DNA from: Chloroflexota bacterium
GTDB taxonomy: Bacteria > Chloroflexota > Ktedonobacteria > Ktedonobacterales > Ktedonobacteraceae
DNA: 7,963 nt
Assembly (NCBI GenBank): GCA_005879655.1
Contig: VBJK01000456.1
Location: 1-7,963 of the forward strand
Direction: 5' to 3'
Part shown: positions 1 through 6,708 of the stretch, piece after piece
Position numbering within the stretch: the stretch's first letter is position 1
How the letters are laid out: the number at the start of each line of letters is the position of its first letter
The notes under the pieces: generated by a model
Told to the model about the DNA's origin: nothing
Seen by the model: the letters and a program-made list of their open reading frames with translations, nothing else
The model's database searches: none
Position numbers and translations under genes: made by a program

Positions 1-183
1 TTCACCGGCAAATTGCCAGCACTTGCCTTGCCCGATATTGTAGACGACTTCTACCAACAAGAGCAACCAGCCAGCAACGAACGAGTTGTGACCAGCAGTC
101 GTAACACAGCCAATCGTGATACTAGCAAACTCTGGTCGTATGTTAATCAGGCAGAGGTGACGAAAGTGGAGAAAAGGCGCTAA
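1..183 (+). CDS. C-terminal 60 codons of an unidentified protein (5' end outside window)
   Basis: Frame 1 is open from the left edge to a TAA at 181-183, so this is the tail of a gene that begins upstream. The visible residues (beginning FTGKLPALALPDIVDDFY) are hydrophilic near the end, with a basic tail ending VEKRR, and show no transmembrane segment or metal-binding motif. The stop codon is directly followed by the ATG of the iron-sulfur gene with no spacer, so the two are almost certainly co-transcribed and translationally coupled. In HdrC-like/cytochrome b modules the neighbouring subunit is often a flavoprotein or an HdrB/D-type subunit. That would be a reasonable guess here, but nothing in the visible tail proves it. 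Confidence 0.75.
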   Translation, partial: FTGKLPALALPDIVDDFYQQEQPASNERVVTSSRNTANRDTSKLWSYVNQAEVTKVEKRR

Positions 184-510
184 ATGCTCAAGTCATTCAA
201 ATTCAAACCAGTTCTTTTACACAAAACGGCCCCCCAAGTAGCCCAAGAAATCAATGCGTGTATCGGCTGCAATGAGTGTCTGCTGGCCTGCCCTGCTCTG
301 GCGGAACCCATTACGATCGATGTGCTCAATCGTGAGACAGTTACAGGCACTATTTCTGCGCCCGTAGCGCGTTTTGCACGTTCATGTTACCAATGTAGCG
401 CTTGTGTGGCTCCTTGTCCCGTCGGCTTACACAGGGATGCCATGATGATGTTATTGAAAGTACGCCTGCTCAATCTGGAGAAGATGTACAACAATAGCAC
501 GGAGGAATAA
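184..510 (+). CDS. HdrC-like ferredoxin with two [4Fe-4S] cluster motifs
   Basis: A 108-residue protein that most likely carries electrons between a soluble redox subunit and the membrane cytochrome encoded next. It has two full CxxCxxCxxxCP motifs: Cys26, 29, 32, 36 and Cys68, 71, 74, 78, each with the proline typical of [4Fe-4S] ferredoxin folds. The second motif (CYQCSACVAPCP) closely resembles the 'CYQCGTC..CP' signature of heterodisulfide reductase subunit C and related quinone-linked iron-sulfur subunits. There is no signal peptide, so it is probably cytoplasmic. The ATG abuts the upstream TAA, and an AAGG at 174-177 gives a ribosome binding site with 6-nt spacing. The next gene starts 3 nt after this stop, which marks an operon. 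Family-level assignment is firm; the electron donor and acceptor are unknown. A ferredoxin-type SdhB-like fragment is a less likely alternative. Confidence 0.88.
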   Translation: MLKSFKFKPVLLHKTAPQVAQEINACIGCNECLLACPALAEPITIDVLNRETVTGTISAPVARFARSCYQCSACVAPCPVGLHRDAMMMLLKVRLLNLEKMYNNSTEE

Positions 511-513
511 AAG

Positions 514-1512
514 ATGCTAAAGTTTACCATTGGCGAAAAAGGGTATCCTCTCATGTTTTTCTATGCGAGTAAGCCCTGGAAAAAATCTGTGTTGATAACA
601 TCATTGATGCTGCTTGCTGGCCTCGTGTTTTTTGTGCTGTTCAGCTACTTTAATGACGACTGGTCAGGCGATAGTTTCGCGGGCTATACGTTTGCCTTGC
701 TGGGTACATTTTTCATGGTGCTGGCGGCCCTGGATTTCGCTAGGAAGAGGCAAGCACGCAAACGCGCAATTGGTCAGCTCAACACAGTGCTTAACTGGCA
801 TGTTGCCTTTGGTGTGATTGCATTTGTCTTTCTCTGTCTCCACTCCTTCGGGCATCTGAATCCGCGCACAGGTACGTATGCCCTCTATGGTATGATCGCA
901 CTGGTCATCAGTGGCTTCGTGGGCCGAGCACTCGATCGCATTATGCCAAGGCTCATCGCTATAGAGGCGAGTAAAGCTCTTACTACGCGCGGTGAGGATC
1001 GTATCGAAAGTATTTCACGCCGTATACAGGCTATCGTTGTGCACAATAAAGAGGAGGTGCGCGGCTTTCAGCCTCCGAGTGAAGCCAGTCTGGCTGGCAT
1101 TCCTCACATGCCGTCAAGCCATGGCAATTACATTCTCCAGAAACTGCCCAACGTTACAGAGCAACAAGCCGAGAAAGGGAGCGCATTACCAACGTCGTGG
1201 GACCTGGGCTATATTTCGCTGGAGGAGACGCCCCAGGAGCTGAACCTCACCCCACAGTATCGCCTCGTGCCGGATAAGCAGAGTGCCTTTACTAAACCGG
1301 AGACGTTGTTGCCCGGTGCGCAGGAGCAGATGTCAGAGTTACATACTGCCAAAAAAGCTCTGCGACACGAGCAGTTTTACCGCTACATTATTCGCTACTG
1401 GCGCATCTTCCATATCTCCCTTGCTGTAGTGACTGTAGGCTTGACGGTGTGGCATGTTGAGTATGCTCTGGCACTACTAATACCTGCTCTACCTAAGTTG
1501 TTAGCACACTAG
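514..1512 (+). CDS. Polytopic membrane protein, putative di-haem cytochrome b (ferric-reductase/HdrE-like)
   Basis: A 332-residue integral membrane protein with about five hydrophobic helices: roughly residues 27-46, 57-76, 94-113, 121-140 and 299-325. A soluble insert of about 155 residues lies between helices 4 and 5. Helix 3 carries His96 and His110, and helix 5 carries His300 and His314. Both pairs have the H-x13-H spacing used by cytochrome b and ferric reductase/NOX proteins to hold two stacked b haems across the membrane; an extra His114 follows. I infer a quinone- or haem-linked electron-transfer subunit working with the ferredoxin 3 nt upstream. The GGAGGA at 501-506 is a strong ribosome binding site 7 nt before the ATG and settles the start. 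The insert (residues 141-296) is charged and Pro-rich and I do not recognise it. Membrane topology is secure; haem binding is inferred from spacing only. Confidence 0.8.
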   Translation: MLKFTIGEKGYPLMFFYASKPWKKSVLITSLMLLAGLVFFVLFSYFNDDWSGDSFAGYTFALLGTFFMVLAALDFARKRQARKRAIGQLNTVLNWHVAFGVIAFVFLCLHSFGHLNPRTGTYALYGMIALVISGFVGRALDRIMPRLIAIEASKALTTRGEDRIESISRRIQAIVVHNKEEVRGFQPPSEASLAGIPHMPSSHGNYILQKLPNVTEQQAEKGSALPTSWDLGYISLEETPQELNLTPQYRLVPDKQSAFTKPETLLPGAQEQMSELHTAKKALRHEQFYRYIIRYWRIFHISLAVVTVGLTVWHVEYALALLIPALPKLLAH

Positions 1513-1570
1513 TTCAGCGGGCAGGGTACCCATAAGGGATGCCCAATATGCATCAACCTAACGCTTTACG

Positions 1571-1774
1571 TTGGCCTGGGCCATAGACAAACCACCGCAA
1601 ACCTGGCTGCATGTTTCTGTCCTTGCTGGCAATAACGCGCCCAGCCAGACATTATCCATAACATTCTCTGTGGACGGCACCGATCTGACTTCAGGTACCT
1701 ATTATGCCAACGTAAAGATTACTCCTGCACGCGGCACACCAGCAACGATCACCGTGAAACTAATAGTTGTGTAA
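1571..1774 (+). pseudogene. Remnant of a BACON/Ig-like beta-sandwich domain (or a very small ORF)
   Basis: The reading frame encodes about 67 residues with the pattern of the last repeat of a BACON/Ig-like domain: PPQTWL near residues 8-13, then alternating beta-strand residues, then a 'DLTSGTYYANVKITPA' turn-and-strand, and a terminal hydrophobic strand TVKLIVV. In intact proteins such domains occur in series in long extracellular or cell-surface proteins. Here the frame is closed by a TAA at 1559-1561, only nine bases before the TTG at 1571. There is no ATG, no visible Shine-Dalgarno sequence and no signal peptide. The double stop TAATGA at 1772-1777 looks like an original gene end. The best reading is the 3' scar of a decayed or deleted surface-protein gene. 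A short expressed ORF starting at TTG 1571 cannot be excluded. Confidence 0.42.
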
Positions 1775-1783
1775 TGAGTGATC

Positions 1784-1853
1784 ACTGAAGTGTATTATAC
1801 CCATTGTTAGCTTTCCTATGTAAAAGTTAGCAAACAGTATAATACACTTCAGT
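1784..1853. terminator. 17-bp perfect inverted repeat overlapping the MOSC-ATL gene end
   Basis: Positions 1784-1800 (ACTGAAGTGTATTATAC) and 1837-1853 are exact reverse complements, separated by a 36-nt loop that itself contains two direct copies of GTTAGC (1806-1811 and 1826-1831). The right arm lies inside the minus-strand gene and encodes most of its last residues (TEVYYT); the stop codon at 1827-1829 lies in the loop. Neither side carries a U-tract, so it is not a classic intrinsic terminator. Its place at a convergent gene end still suggests a role in 3'-end formation or mRNA stability. Confidence 0.55.
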
Positions 1854-2603
1854 ACTATCCCAGCGATACCGCCTAAGATCCACAGCATTGTTCTCTACAA
1901 GCACTTCTTCCCGCGCAAGCAACTCATTTTGCCGAGCAACATAACTGATGAGATGACCCGTCGTATCAACAATACGATGCAAGGGCAGATGCAGACGCTC
2001 AGCTCTTGCTCTTTTGATAAAGCCTGGCACGACATGCACATAGTTTGAAGATGCGCCAATCACTTTTATCAGAGTAGTATAGTCAAGCACAGTGCCTGCT
2101 GGAATCTGCCTGATGAGCCAGACGAAGCGTTCATAGATCTGCGTTGGTACTTCTACAAACTTTTTTCCTAAATTCCTCATCTCATCCCCAACGTACACAG
2201 TCCCGCCCGTCAACACGACGGCAAGTACGCCCCGCTTATCTCTTAAGGCCCGTGGTTCGCGCGCAGGCAATGTTGTGAGCAAGGTGCATATCTCGCAAGG
2301 AAATGTGATACGTAACGTTACCTCACGGCCAACGGCAATCTCTGCCCCACTTTCCCATGTATGCAGGTCTATGTTGCGCGTAACAATATTCTCTCTCAAT
2401 GCTCCATAGGGTAATCCATGTGCCTCTAACGTTTCCCCCTGAATAAGTAAGATCTGGCGTGGGCTAGCTGGGTCCGCATTGACATCGCCCTCTATACCTC
2501 TTCTTTCATGCACAATGACGCGGCCTTCGCTGACAACAACCATGGGCTTTTTTCTTTCAGCTTTGATTAAAAGCTTCTCAACGGTTGGAGCCTCTTTTCT
2601 CAT
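1827..2603 (-). CDS. MOSC domain fused to a cysteine-less alkyltransferase-like (ATL/MGMT-fold) domain
   Basis: Residues here count from an upstream in-frame GTG at 2631-2633; subtract 10 to count from the ATG I prefer. Residues ~33-155 form a MOSC domain: GIEGD (46-50), a RQILLI strand, GALRENI (77-83) and a conserved Cys at 113 (FPCEIC). MOSC domains in molybdenum-cofactor sulfurases, YiiM and mARC bind sulfur or the Mo cofactor through this Cys. Residues ~164-258 match the DNA-binding half of O6-alkylguanine methyltransferase: IPAGTVLDYTTL (177-188), the LPLHRIV segment (216-222) and the closing DLRRYRW. The catalytic PCHR is PLHR here, with Leu218 in place of Cys, as in alkyltransferase-like proteins that bind but do not repair alkylated bases. 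The start is ATG 2601-2603 because a promoter places transcription start near 2638, leaving almost no leader for the GTG, and because MOSC homologues begin close to this Met. The product is probably cytoplasmic. The domain calls are strong; the joint function is unknown. Confidence 0.85.
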   Translation of the reverse strand: MRKEAPTVEKLLIKAERKKPMVVVSEGRVIVHERRGIEGDVNADPASPRQILLIQGETLEAHGLPYGALRENIVTRNIDLHTWESGAEIAVGREVTLRITFPCEICTLLTTLPAREPRALRDKRGVLAVVLTGGTVYVGDEMRNLGKKFVEVPTQIYERFVWLIRQIPAGTVLDYTTLIKVIGASSNYVHVVPGFIKRARAERLHLPLHRIVDTTGHLISYVARQNELLAREEVLVENNAVDLRRYRWDSTEVYYTVC

Positions 2604-2644
2604 CTCTATTCTACTTTCTCTACTGATAGACACTGGACTTATTT

Positions 2645-2673
2645 ATTAGACCATAGCGCTGTGAAAATTGCAA
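2645..2673 (-). promoter_or_regulatory. Sigma-70-type promoter for the MOSC-ATL gene
   Basis: Read on the minus strand there is a TTGCAA -35 box (2668-2673), a 17-bp spacer and a TCTAAT -10 box (2645-2650). The matches to TTGACA/TATAAT are 4/6 and 5/6 with ideal spacing. Transcription would begin near 2638, giving a ~35-nt leader before the ATG at 2603. Confidence 0.5.
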
Positions 2674-2940
2674 AGATTAATCCGGGTATGTTTTTTTTGA
2701 AAGAGGCTCACAACTGAGCTACGATGAGGTCGCATCAAGAAGAGAAAAAGCGAAGTCTCTCTGCTGAGTAGAGCAACGAAAAACTCTCTTGCCCAGGATT
2801 TTTTTCCGCTTTTTGCGCCGTCATCGGTATTACATAGAGTGAGGGGGATCGAGGAGGTATAGCACGCCAGACTCATACTATAGTTCCCGCATAATCCCTA
2901 TTTTATAAGACTATATGGAAGAGAGGATGCATGAAAGAAG
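2674..2940. other. Divergent intergenic region with no supported gene
   Basis: This stretch separates the minus-strand MOSC-ATL gene from the plus-strand nuclease gene. It holds an A/T-rich run (eight T at about 2692-2699), several polypurine stretches and a GAGGAGG at 2851-2857 that is not followed by any start codon. A TATAAG at 2904-2909, about 35 nt before the nuclease ATG, is a possible -10 box, but no convincing -35 box precedes it. The only frames across the stretch lack motifs and ribosome binding sites, so I see no gene here. Confidence 0.5.
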
Positions 2941-3933
2941 ATGCAAGCACCACAAGCACAGGAATATGACACGACCTTAAAATCCTTATTTGGCAACGAA
3001 GCCGACAAAATTCTACCTCGGTTGGTACCTGGCACGCAATTGCTCTTGAAAGACGATAAAAACATCGAGTTGGATCGCTCAACCTTGCGTGCCGATCTGG
3101 TATACTCCATAGTGTACAGAGGCCAACGGCACATCATGAATGTGGAGCTACAGACCAAGAGCGATAGCAAAATGCATCATCGGATGCTGCAATATCACGT
3201 CGGGTTGCATACCAAGTACCAACTGCCAGTGCTCTCCGTCGTACTCTATCCCTTTGCGGTCCATGTCCCAGAGCCAACGTACGAGGAGAAATGTGCAGAC
3301 GAGGTCTGGCTCACGTTTCATTATCGAGCTATTGTACTCTGTCACCAGGATGCTCGTGAATACGTGCGTGAGCAAGCTATCTATATGTATACATTCCTGC
3401 CTGCTATGAGACATGCTGATGCACCACTACTCATTGCAGCCATTCATCAGATGAGAGCTCACTACTCTCTGGAACAACTGCGTCACCATTTAGTGCGTTT
3501 CTATCGTATCCTACAAAGATCGAAGACGGTTTCTAAAACACACAAAAGAGTTGTCAAAGAGGTGTTATTCATGCAATACGAACGCGATTGGTTTATCGAA
3601 ACCCTGCCTGAAGTCAAAAAACTCGTGGCCAGATGCAAAGCCGAGGGCAAGGCTGAAGGCAAGGCTGAGGGCAAGGCTGAGGGCAAAGCCGAGGGCAAAG
3701 CTGAGGGCAAGGCTGAGGGCAAAGCCGAGGGCAAAGCCGAAGGACGTTCTCAAGGCTTACAGGAGGCAATCGTTATGATTGTGCAGAATCGTTTTCCTTC
3801 GCTAACGAAGCTAGCACAGCAGAATGTCTCACGTCTCCATGCTCCAGGACAGTTAGATACGATCATGCAGCATTTGATTGTTACACCCGATGAAGAGAGC
3901 GCGCGCAAACTGCTGCGAGGGATGATCGCATAA
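2941..3933 (+). CDS. Rpn/PD-(D/E)XK nuclease family 'transposase-like' protein with KAEG repeats and DUF4351-like tail
   Basis: A 330-residue member of the Rpn (recombination-promoting nuclease) / PDDEXK_2 family, often annotated as a putative transposase. The N-terminus has the typical YDTTLKSLFG start. The nuclease core shows Asp52 in RADLVY and Glu69/Gln71 in NVELQT, the D...ExQ variant of the PD-(D/E)XK site, followed by HHRMLQYHVGL and the YQLPVLSVVLYP strand (93-104). Residues 233-268 are nine perfect KAEG units, and residues 274-328 look like the DUF4351-type C-terminal domain. Family members cleave DNA and can promote RecA-independent recombination in E. coli; this one's activity is not shown. 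The ATG at 2941 follows AAAGAAG closely, with GAGAGGA at 2921-2927 as a more distant ribosome binding site. It has no inverted-repeat ends and so is not a conventional insertion sequence. It is a single-gene unit with a strong hairpin right after the stop. Confidence 0.88.
   Translation: MQAPQAQEYDTTLKSLFGNEADKILPRLVPGTQLLLKDDKNIELDRSTLRADLVYSIVYRGQRHIMNVELQTKSDSKMHHRMLQYHVGLHTKYQLPVLSVVLYPFAVHVPEPTYEEKCADEVWLTFHYRAIVLCHQDAREYVREQAIYMYTFLPAMRHADAPLLIAAIHQMRAHYSLEQLRHHLVRFYRILQRSKTVSKTHKRVVKEVLFMQYERDWFIETLPEVKKLVARCKAEGKAEGKAEGKAEGKAEGKAEGKAEGKAEGKAEGRSQGLQEAIVMIVQNRFPSLTKLAQQNVSRLHAPGQLDTIMQHLIVTPDEESARKLLRGMIA
3637..3744 (+). repeat. Nine 12-bp tandem repeats encoding (KAEG)9
   Basis: Nine head-to-tail copies of AARGCYGARGGC each encode Lys-Ala-Glu-Gly. 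Copies differ only at synonymous third bases (AAA/AAG, GCC/GCT, GAG/GAA, GGC/GGA). Unit length is four codons, so gain or loss of copies by slippage would change linker length without a frameshift. The alternating charged pattern predicts a helical or extended spacer between the nuclease core and the C-terminal domain. Confidence 0.95.
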
Positions 3934-3947
3934 CGATATCATCAAAA

Positions 3948-3994
3948 GATATACTGAATTTTCTCGGCTGCCAATAGAGAAAATTCGGTATATC
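3948..3994 (+). terminator. 18-bp hairpin downstream of the Rpn-family gene
   Basis: Positions 3948-3965 and 3977-3994 pair along 18 bp with one G-U wobble around an 11-nt loop. Outside the stem several more bases can pair (3942-3946 with 3996-4000, with gaps). It starts 14 nt after the TAA at 3931-3933. The nearest T-run (CTTTTTG) is about 10 nt beyond the stem, so this is an imperfect intrinsic terminator at best, but it fits 3'-end formation for this gene. Confidence 0.6.
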
Positions 3995-4123
3995 CTTGGA
4001 TTGCTTTTTGTTGTGCCAGGTCAACGAAGTCTGGAAAACGTCTCTTGTCAATACTGGGGGTCTTGTGACTCGTTGCTAAGGTTAGCCTCGATAGTTAGGA
4101 TTAATTATGAGGAGCCAGAGCAC

Positions 4124-4168
4124 AAAAAAACTTTTTTCACGTCACATTCCCCCCTTCTGTGGTACAAT
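4124..4168 (+). promoter_or_regulatory. Extended -10 promoter with UP-like A/T tract for the helicase gene
   Basis: TGGTACAAT at 4160-4168 is an extended -10 element (TGn + TACAAT, 5/6 to consensus). No good -35 box is spaced correctly, as expected for extended -10 promoters. An A7-C-T6 tract at 4124-4137 lies about 38-51 bases before the predicted start near 4175, the position of an UP element. The leader to the ATG would be ~77 nt. Confidence 0.55.
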
Positions 4169-4251
4169 AGCCTCACTTCTAGACAAAGCCGTAAAACAAC
4201 TTTCATGTGTGCTCTCAACAAGAGACCCTATTTTTTTATCTGGAGTATGTG

Positions 4252-6708
4252 ATGACGCTGGAACAAATAGACCTATTAGCTGGACTGAATGAACCACAAC
4301 AGCAGGCCGTGACGACTACGCAAGGCCCCGTACTCATCCTGGCAGGACCGGGTAGCGGCAAGACTCGCGTCATCACCCACCGCATTGCCTACCTCGTTCA
4401 GCACGAGCATGTTAATCCCTGGCGTATCCTCGCCGTTACCTTCACCAATAAAGCCGCCAAAGAGATGCGCGAGCGACTGGAACGCCTGGTAGGGATCAGT
4501 CCTTCCAAAGAGATGACCATCGGCACCTTCCACGCAATCTGTGCGCGTGTCCTGCGTACCGAGGCAGATTATTTACTACCGTGGGGCCTCAATCGCTCAT
4601 TCGTTATCTTTGATAGCGATGATCAGGCTACACTGATAAAACAGGCAATAAAAGAGCTGGACCTTGACGAAAAGCTCTATCGACCCAATACGATGCAAGC
4701 GCAGATCTCACGCGCCAAAAACGAGCTAATCGGTCCCGATCAGATGGCAGAACAGGCGAAGAAGTATAGCGAAGAGATTGCCGCACGCGTCTATAAGATC
4801 TATCAGAAGCTACTACGCAAAAGTAATGGTGTAGACTTCGATGATCTGCTGATGCTCACCGAGCACCTATGGCGGCGCGAAGCAGCCGTACTGGAACGCT
4901 ATCAACGCCGCTGGCAGTATCTTCACGTTGACGAGTTTCAGGATTGTAACCTGCCACAATACAAGTTGATCCGCTTGCTGGGCTACGGTACCAGTGATCA
5001 GCCTCACGGCCAGGGCAACGTTTGCGTGGTTGGCGATGATGATCAGATGATCTATACCTGGCGTGGAGCCAGCTCCGAGAACGTCTTACGCTTCGAGCGC
5101 GACTTCCCACGAACTCAGATTATCATGCTAGAACAAAACTATCGCTCGACTCAGACTATCCTGGATGCAGCTCAGGGCGTGGTACGGCGCAACAGGCAGC
5201 GCAAGGATAAAAATCTCTGGACGCTACTGGGATCAGGCGAGAAGATCGTTGTCTATAAGGCGCACGATGAGGCGCAAGAGGGCCTCTTTACCGCCCATGA
5301 AGTGGTACGCCTGCTGGCCCGTGGCGAGATTGAGAAGCGCGGCGATGTGGCAGTGATGTATCGTACCAATGCACAATCCCGCGCGATCGAAGAACAATTC
5401 TTGCGCTTGAATATCCCCTACAAAGTGATCGGTAGCCGCAAATTCTACGAACGCAAAGAAATCAAAGATATGGTGGCTTATCTGCGCCTCATGGCTAATC
5501 ACAACGATAATCTTAGTTTGCAGCGCATCATCAATGTACCCAATCGCAAGATTGGCAACAAAACGCTCAGCGATCTACAGCAATGGGCCACCCAGCAATC
5601 CATTTCGCTTTTCGAGGCTGTCATGCGCGCTGGTCAGCATCCTACGCTAGGTAAAAGCGCTAAGAACGCACTAGAAAACTTTGGCAAGCTCATTGAGGAT
5701 CTAACGGAAGCCATTAATGAACTCTCTCTGCCGGAATTGCTGAATCGCATTGCCGAGCGCAGTGGTTACGGACCAGAGCTGCGCGCCAACCCGGACGAAG
5801 CACTGGACCGTTGGGGCAACGTACTGGAATTGCGCCGCGTAGCGGAAGATTACTCCGAGATTGAGACGCGTACAGCATTGGAGCTATTCCTGGAGAATGT
5901 CGCGCTGGTCGGTGGTGCCGATACGGTCCAGACGAGCGAAGATGGCTCCCTGGTGAGGGAAGAGAATCATGATGCAGTTACATTGATCACCTTGCATGCT
6001 GCCAAGGGGCTGGAATTTCCTGTCGTCTTCATTGTCGGCATGGATGAGGGATCATTACCGCATTCGCGCTCGGTCAGCCAGCCTGAGCAGTTGGAAGAGG
6101 AGCGCCGTCTCGCCTATGTTGGTTTCACGCGTGCGATGCGCCGTCTCTACCTGGTACGTGCCACCCGCCGCTCACTCTTCGGCGAGACGCAGTATACCCA
6201 ACCATCGCGCTTCCTCAACGATATCCCTCAGCAGCTCATAGCAATGCCGGGAACTACTAGCAGCGGGAACAGCAGCAAGACGACGCAGAATACACGACAA
6301 GCCAGCGATAAGCAGCGTATTTCGTCAGATGACGATATGAACCAGGACCCTTACGGCGAGGATGACCTGGGCCATGTTTTCGGGCGCGGTACCCCAACTA
6401 CGCCACCGAAGAATAGCAGTAGCACACCCAAGGCGTCTTCACCCCCACTTTTCACTCCACGAGCCGGTAGCTACTCATCATCGACCATACCCCCTACCGG
6501 TCCCTCGATCTCACGCAAAGCCGAGCCGAGCCAACCAAAAGTGCAGCAGTTCAAGCCAGGGGACAGAGTGCGTCACAATCTCTTCGGTGAAGGTTTTATT
6601 CTCAAGAGCGAGATGGAGTCCGGCACAGAGTTCGTGGAAGTACAATTTCATGGGAAGCATGGCAAGAAACGGTTGAGTATGGATTTTGCCAAGCTTGAGA
6701 GGCTGTAA
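4252..6708 (+). CDS. pcrA: PcrA/UvrD-type superfamily 1A DNA helicase
   Basis: A complete 818-residue ATP-dependent 3'-5' DNA helicase of the PcrA/UvrD family, acting in nucleotide-excision repair and in clearing proteins and stalled replication intermediates from DNA. All motifs are present: Q motif (LNEPQQQAV), Walker A AGPGSGKT (31-38), Ia TFTNKAAKEM, GTFHAICARVLR, motif II DEFQD (227-231), III VGDDDQMIYTWRGA (260-273), IV EQNYRST, IVa VMYRTNAQSR, V TLHAAKGLEFP and VI RRLAYVGFTRA (618-628). Motif III has Met after Gln265 where Ser is usual. A Ser/Thr/Pro-rich linker (~660-765) leads to a C-terminal Tudor-like domain (766-818: KPGDRVRHNLFGEGFI), the part that binds RNA polymerase in PcrA. 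The linker makes it longer than the usual 720-750 residues. Start: ATG 4252 has TGGAG at 4241-4245, 6 nt upstream; the in-frame ATG at 4207 lacks a ribosome binding site and adds an atypical N-terminus. It is monocistronic with its own promoter. Confidence 0.95.
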   Translation: MTLEQIDLLAGLNEPQQQAVTTTQGPVLILAGPGSGKTRVITHRIAYLVQHEHVNPWRILAVTFTNKAAKEMRERLERLVGISPSKEMTIGTFHAICARVLRTEADYLLPWGLNRSFVIFDSDDQATLIKQAIKELDLDEKLYRPNTMQAQISRAKNELIGPDQMAEQAKKYSEEIAARVYKIYQKLLRKSNGVDFDDLLMLTEHLWRREAAVLERYQRRWQYLHVDEFQDCNLPQYKLIRLLGYGTSDQPHGQGNVCVVGDDDQMIYTWRGASSENVLRFERDFPRTQIIMLEQNYRSTQTILDAAQGVVRRNRQRKDKNLWTLLGSGEKIVVYKAHDEAQEGLFTAHEVVRLLARGEIEKRGDVAVMYRTNAQSRAIEEQFLRLNIPYKVIGSRKFYERKEIKDMVAYLRLMANHNDNLSLQRIINVPNRKIGNKTLSDLQQWATQQSISLFEAVMRAGQHPTLGKSAKNALENFGKLIEDLTEAINELSLPELLNRIAERSGYGPELRANPDEALDRWGNVLELRRVAEDYSEIETRTALELFLENVALVGGADTVQTSEDGSLVREENHDAVTLITLHAAKGLEFPVVFIVGMDEGSLPHSRSVSQPEQLEEERRLAYVGFTRAMRRLYLVRATRRSLFGETQYTQPSRFLNDIPQQLIAMPGTTSSGNSSKTTQNTRQASDKQRISSDDDMNQDPYGEDDLGHVFGRGTPTTPPKNSSSTPKASSPPLFTPRAGSYSSSTIPPTGPSISRKAEPSQPKVQQFKPGDRVRHNLFGEGFILKSEMESGTEFVEVQFHGKHGKKRLSMDFAKLERL

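Noticed and set aside
1519..1544. GGGCA...TGCCC inverted repeat after the cytochrome gene as a terminator
   Set aside because: Only 5 bp pair around a 16-nt loop and no T-run follows, so it is too weak to call.
2604..2633. GTG start for the MOSC-ATL gene, 10 codons before the chosen ATG
   Set aside because: It lies about 5 nt from the predicted transcription start and lacks a Shine-Dalgarno sequence. It remains possible if the transcript is leaderless.
2707..2733. Minus-strand stretch resembling a tRNA D-arm (TAGCTCAGTTG...GAGC)
   Set aside because: The following bases cannot form an anticodon stem and loop, and there is no T-arm GTTCGA motif or matching acceptor stem, so no tRNA is present. 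It is chance similarity or at most a small fragment.
2851..2857. GAGGAGG as the ribosome binding site of a small gene
   Set aside because: No ATG, GTG or TTG follows at a usable distance.
3637..3744. Tandem repeats as a CRISPR array
   Set aside because: Units are 12 bp with no spacers and encode KAEG in frame, so they are a coding repeat.
3501..3778. Open frames on both strands across the KAEG repeats (SALP-type and RLRA-type repeats)
   Set aside because: They are created by the 12-bp repeat read in other frames and have no ribosome binding sites or independent domain features.
4212..4237. CTCT/AGAG stem followed by T7 in the helicase leader as an attenuator
   Set aside because: The stem has only 4 bp, which is not enough for an intrinsic terminator.
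4207..4251. Upstream ATG that would add 15 residues to the helicase
   Set aside because: No ribosome binding site precedes it and the added residues do not look like the family N-terminus, while ATG 4252 has a well-spaced TGGAG.
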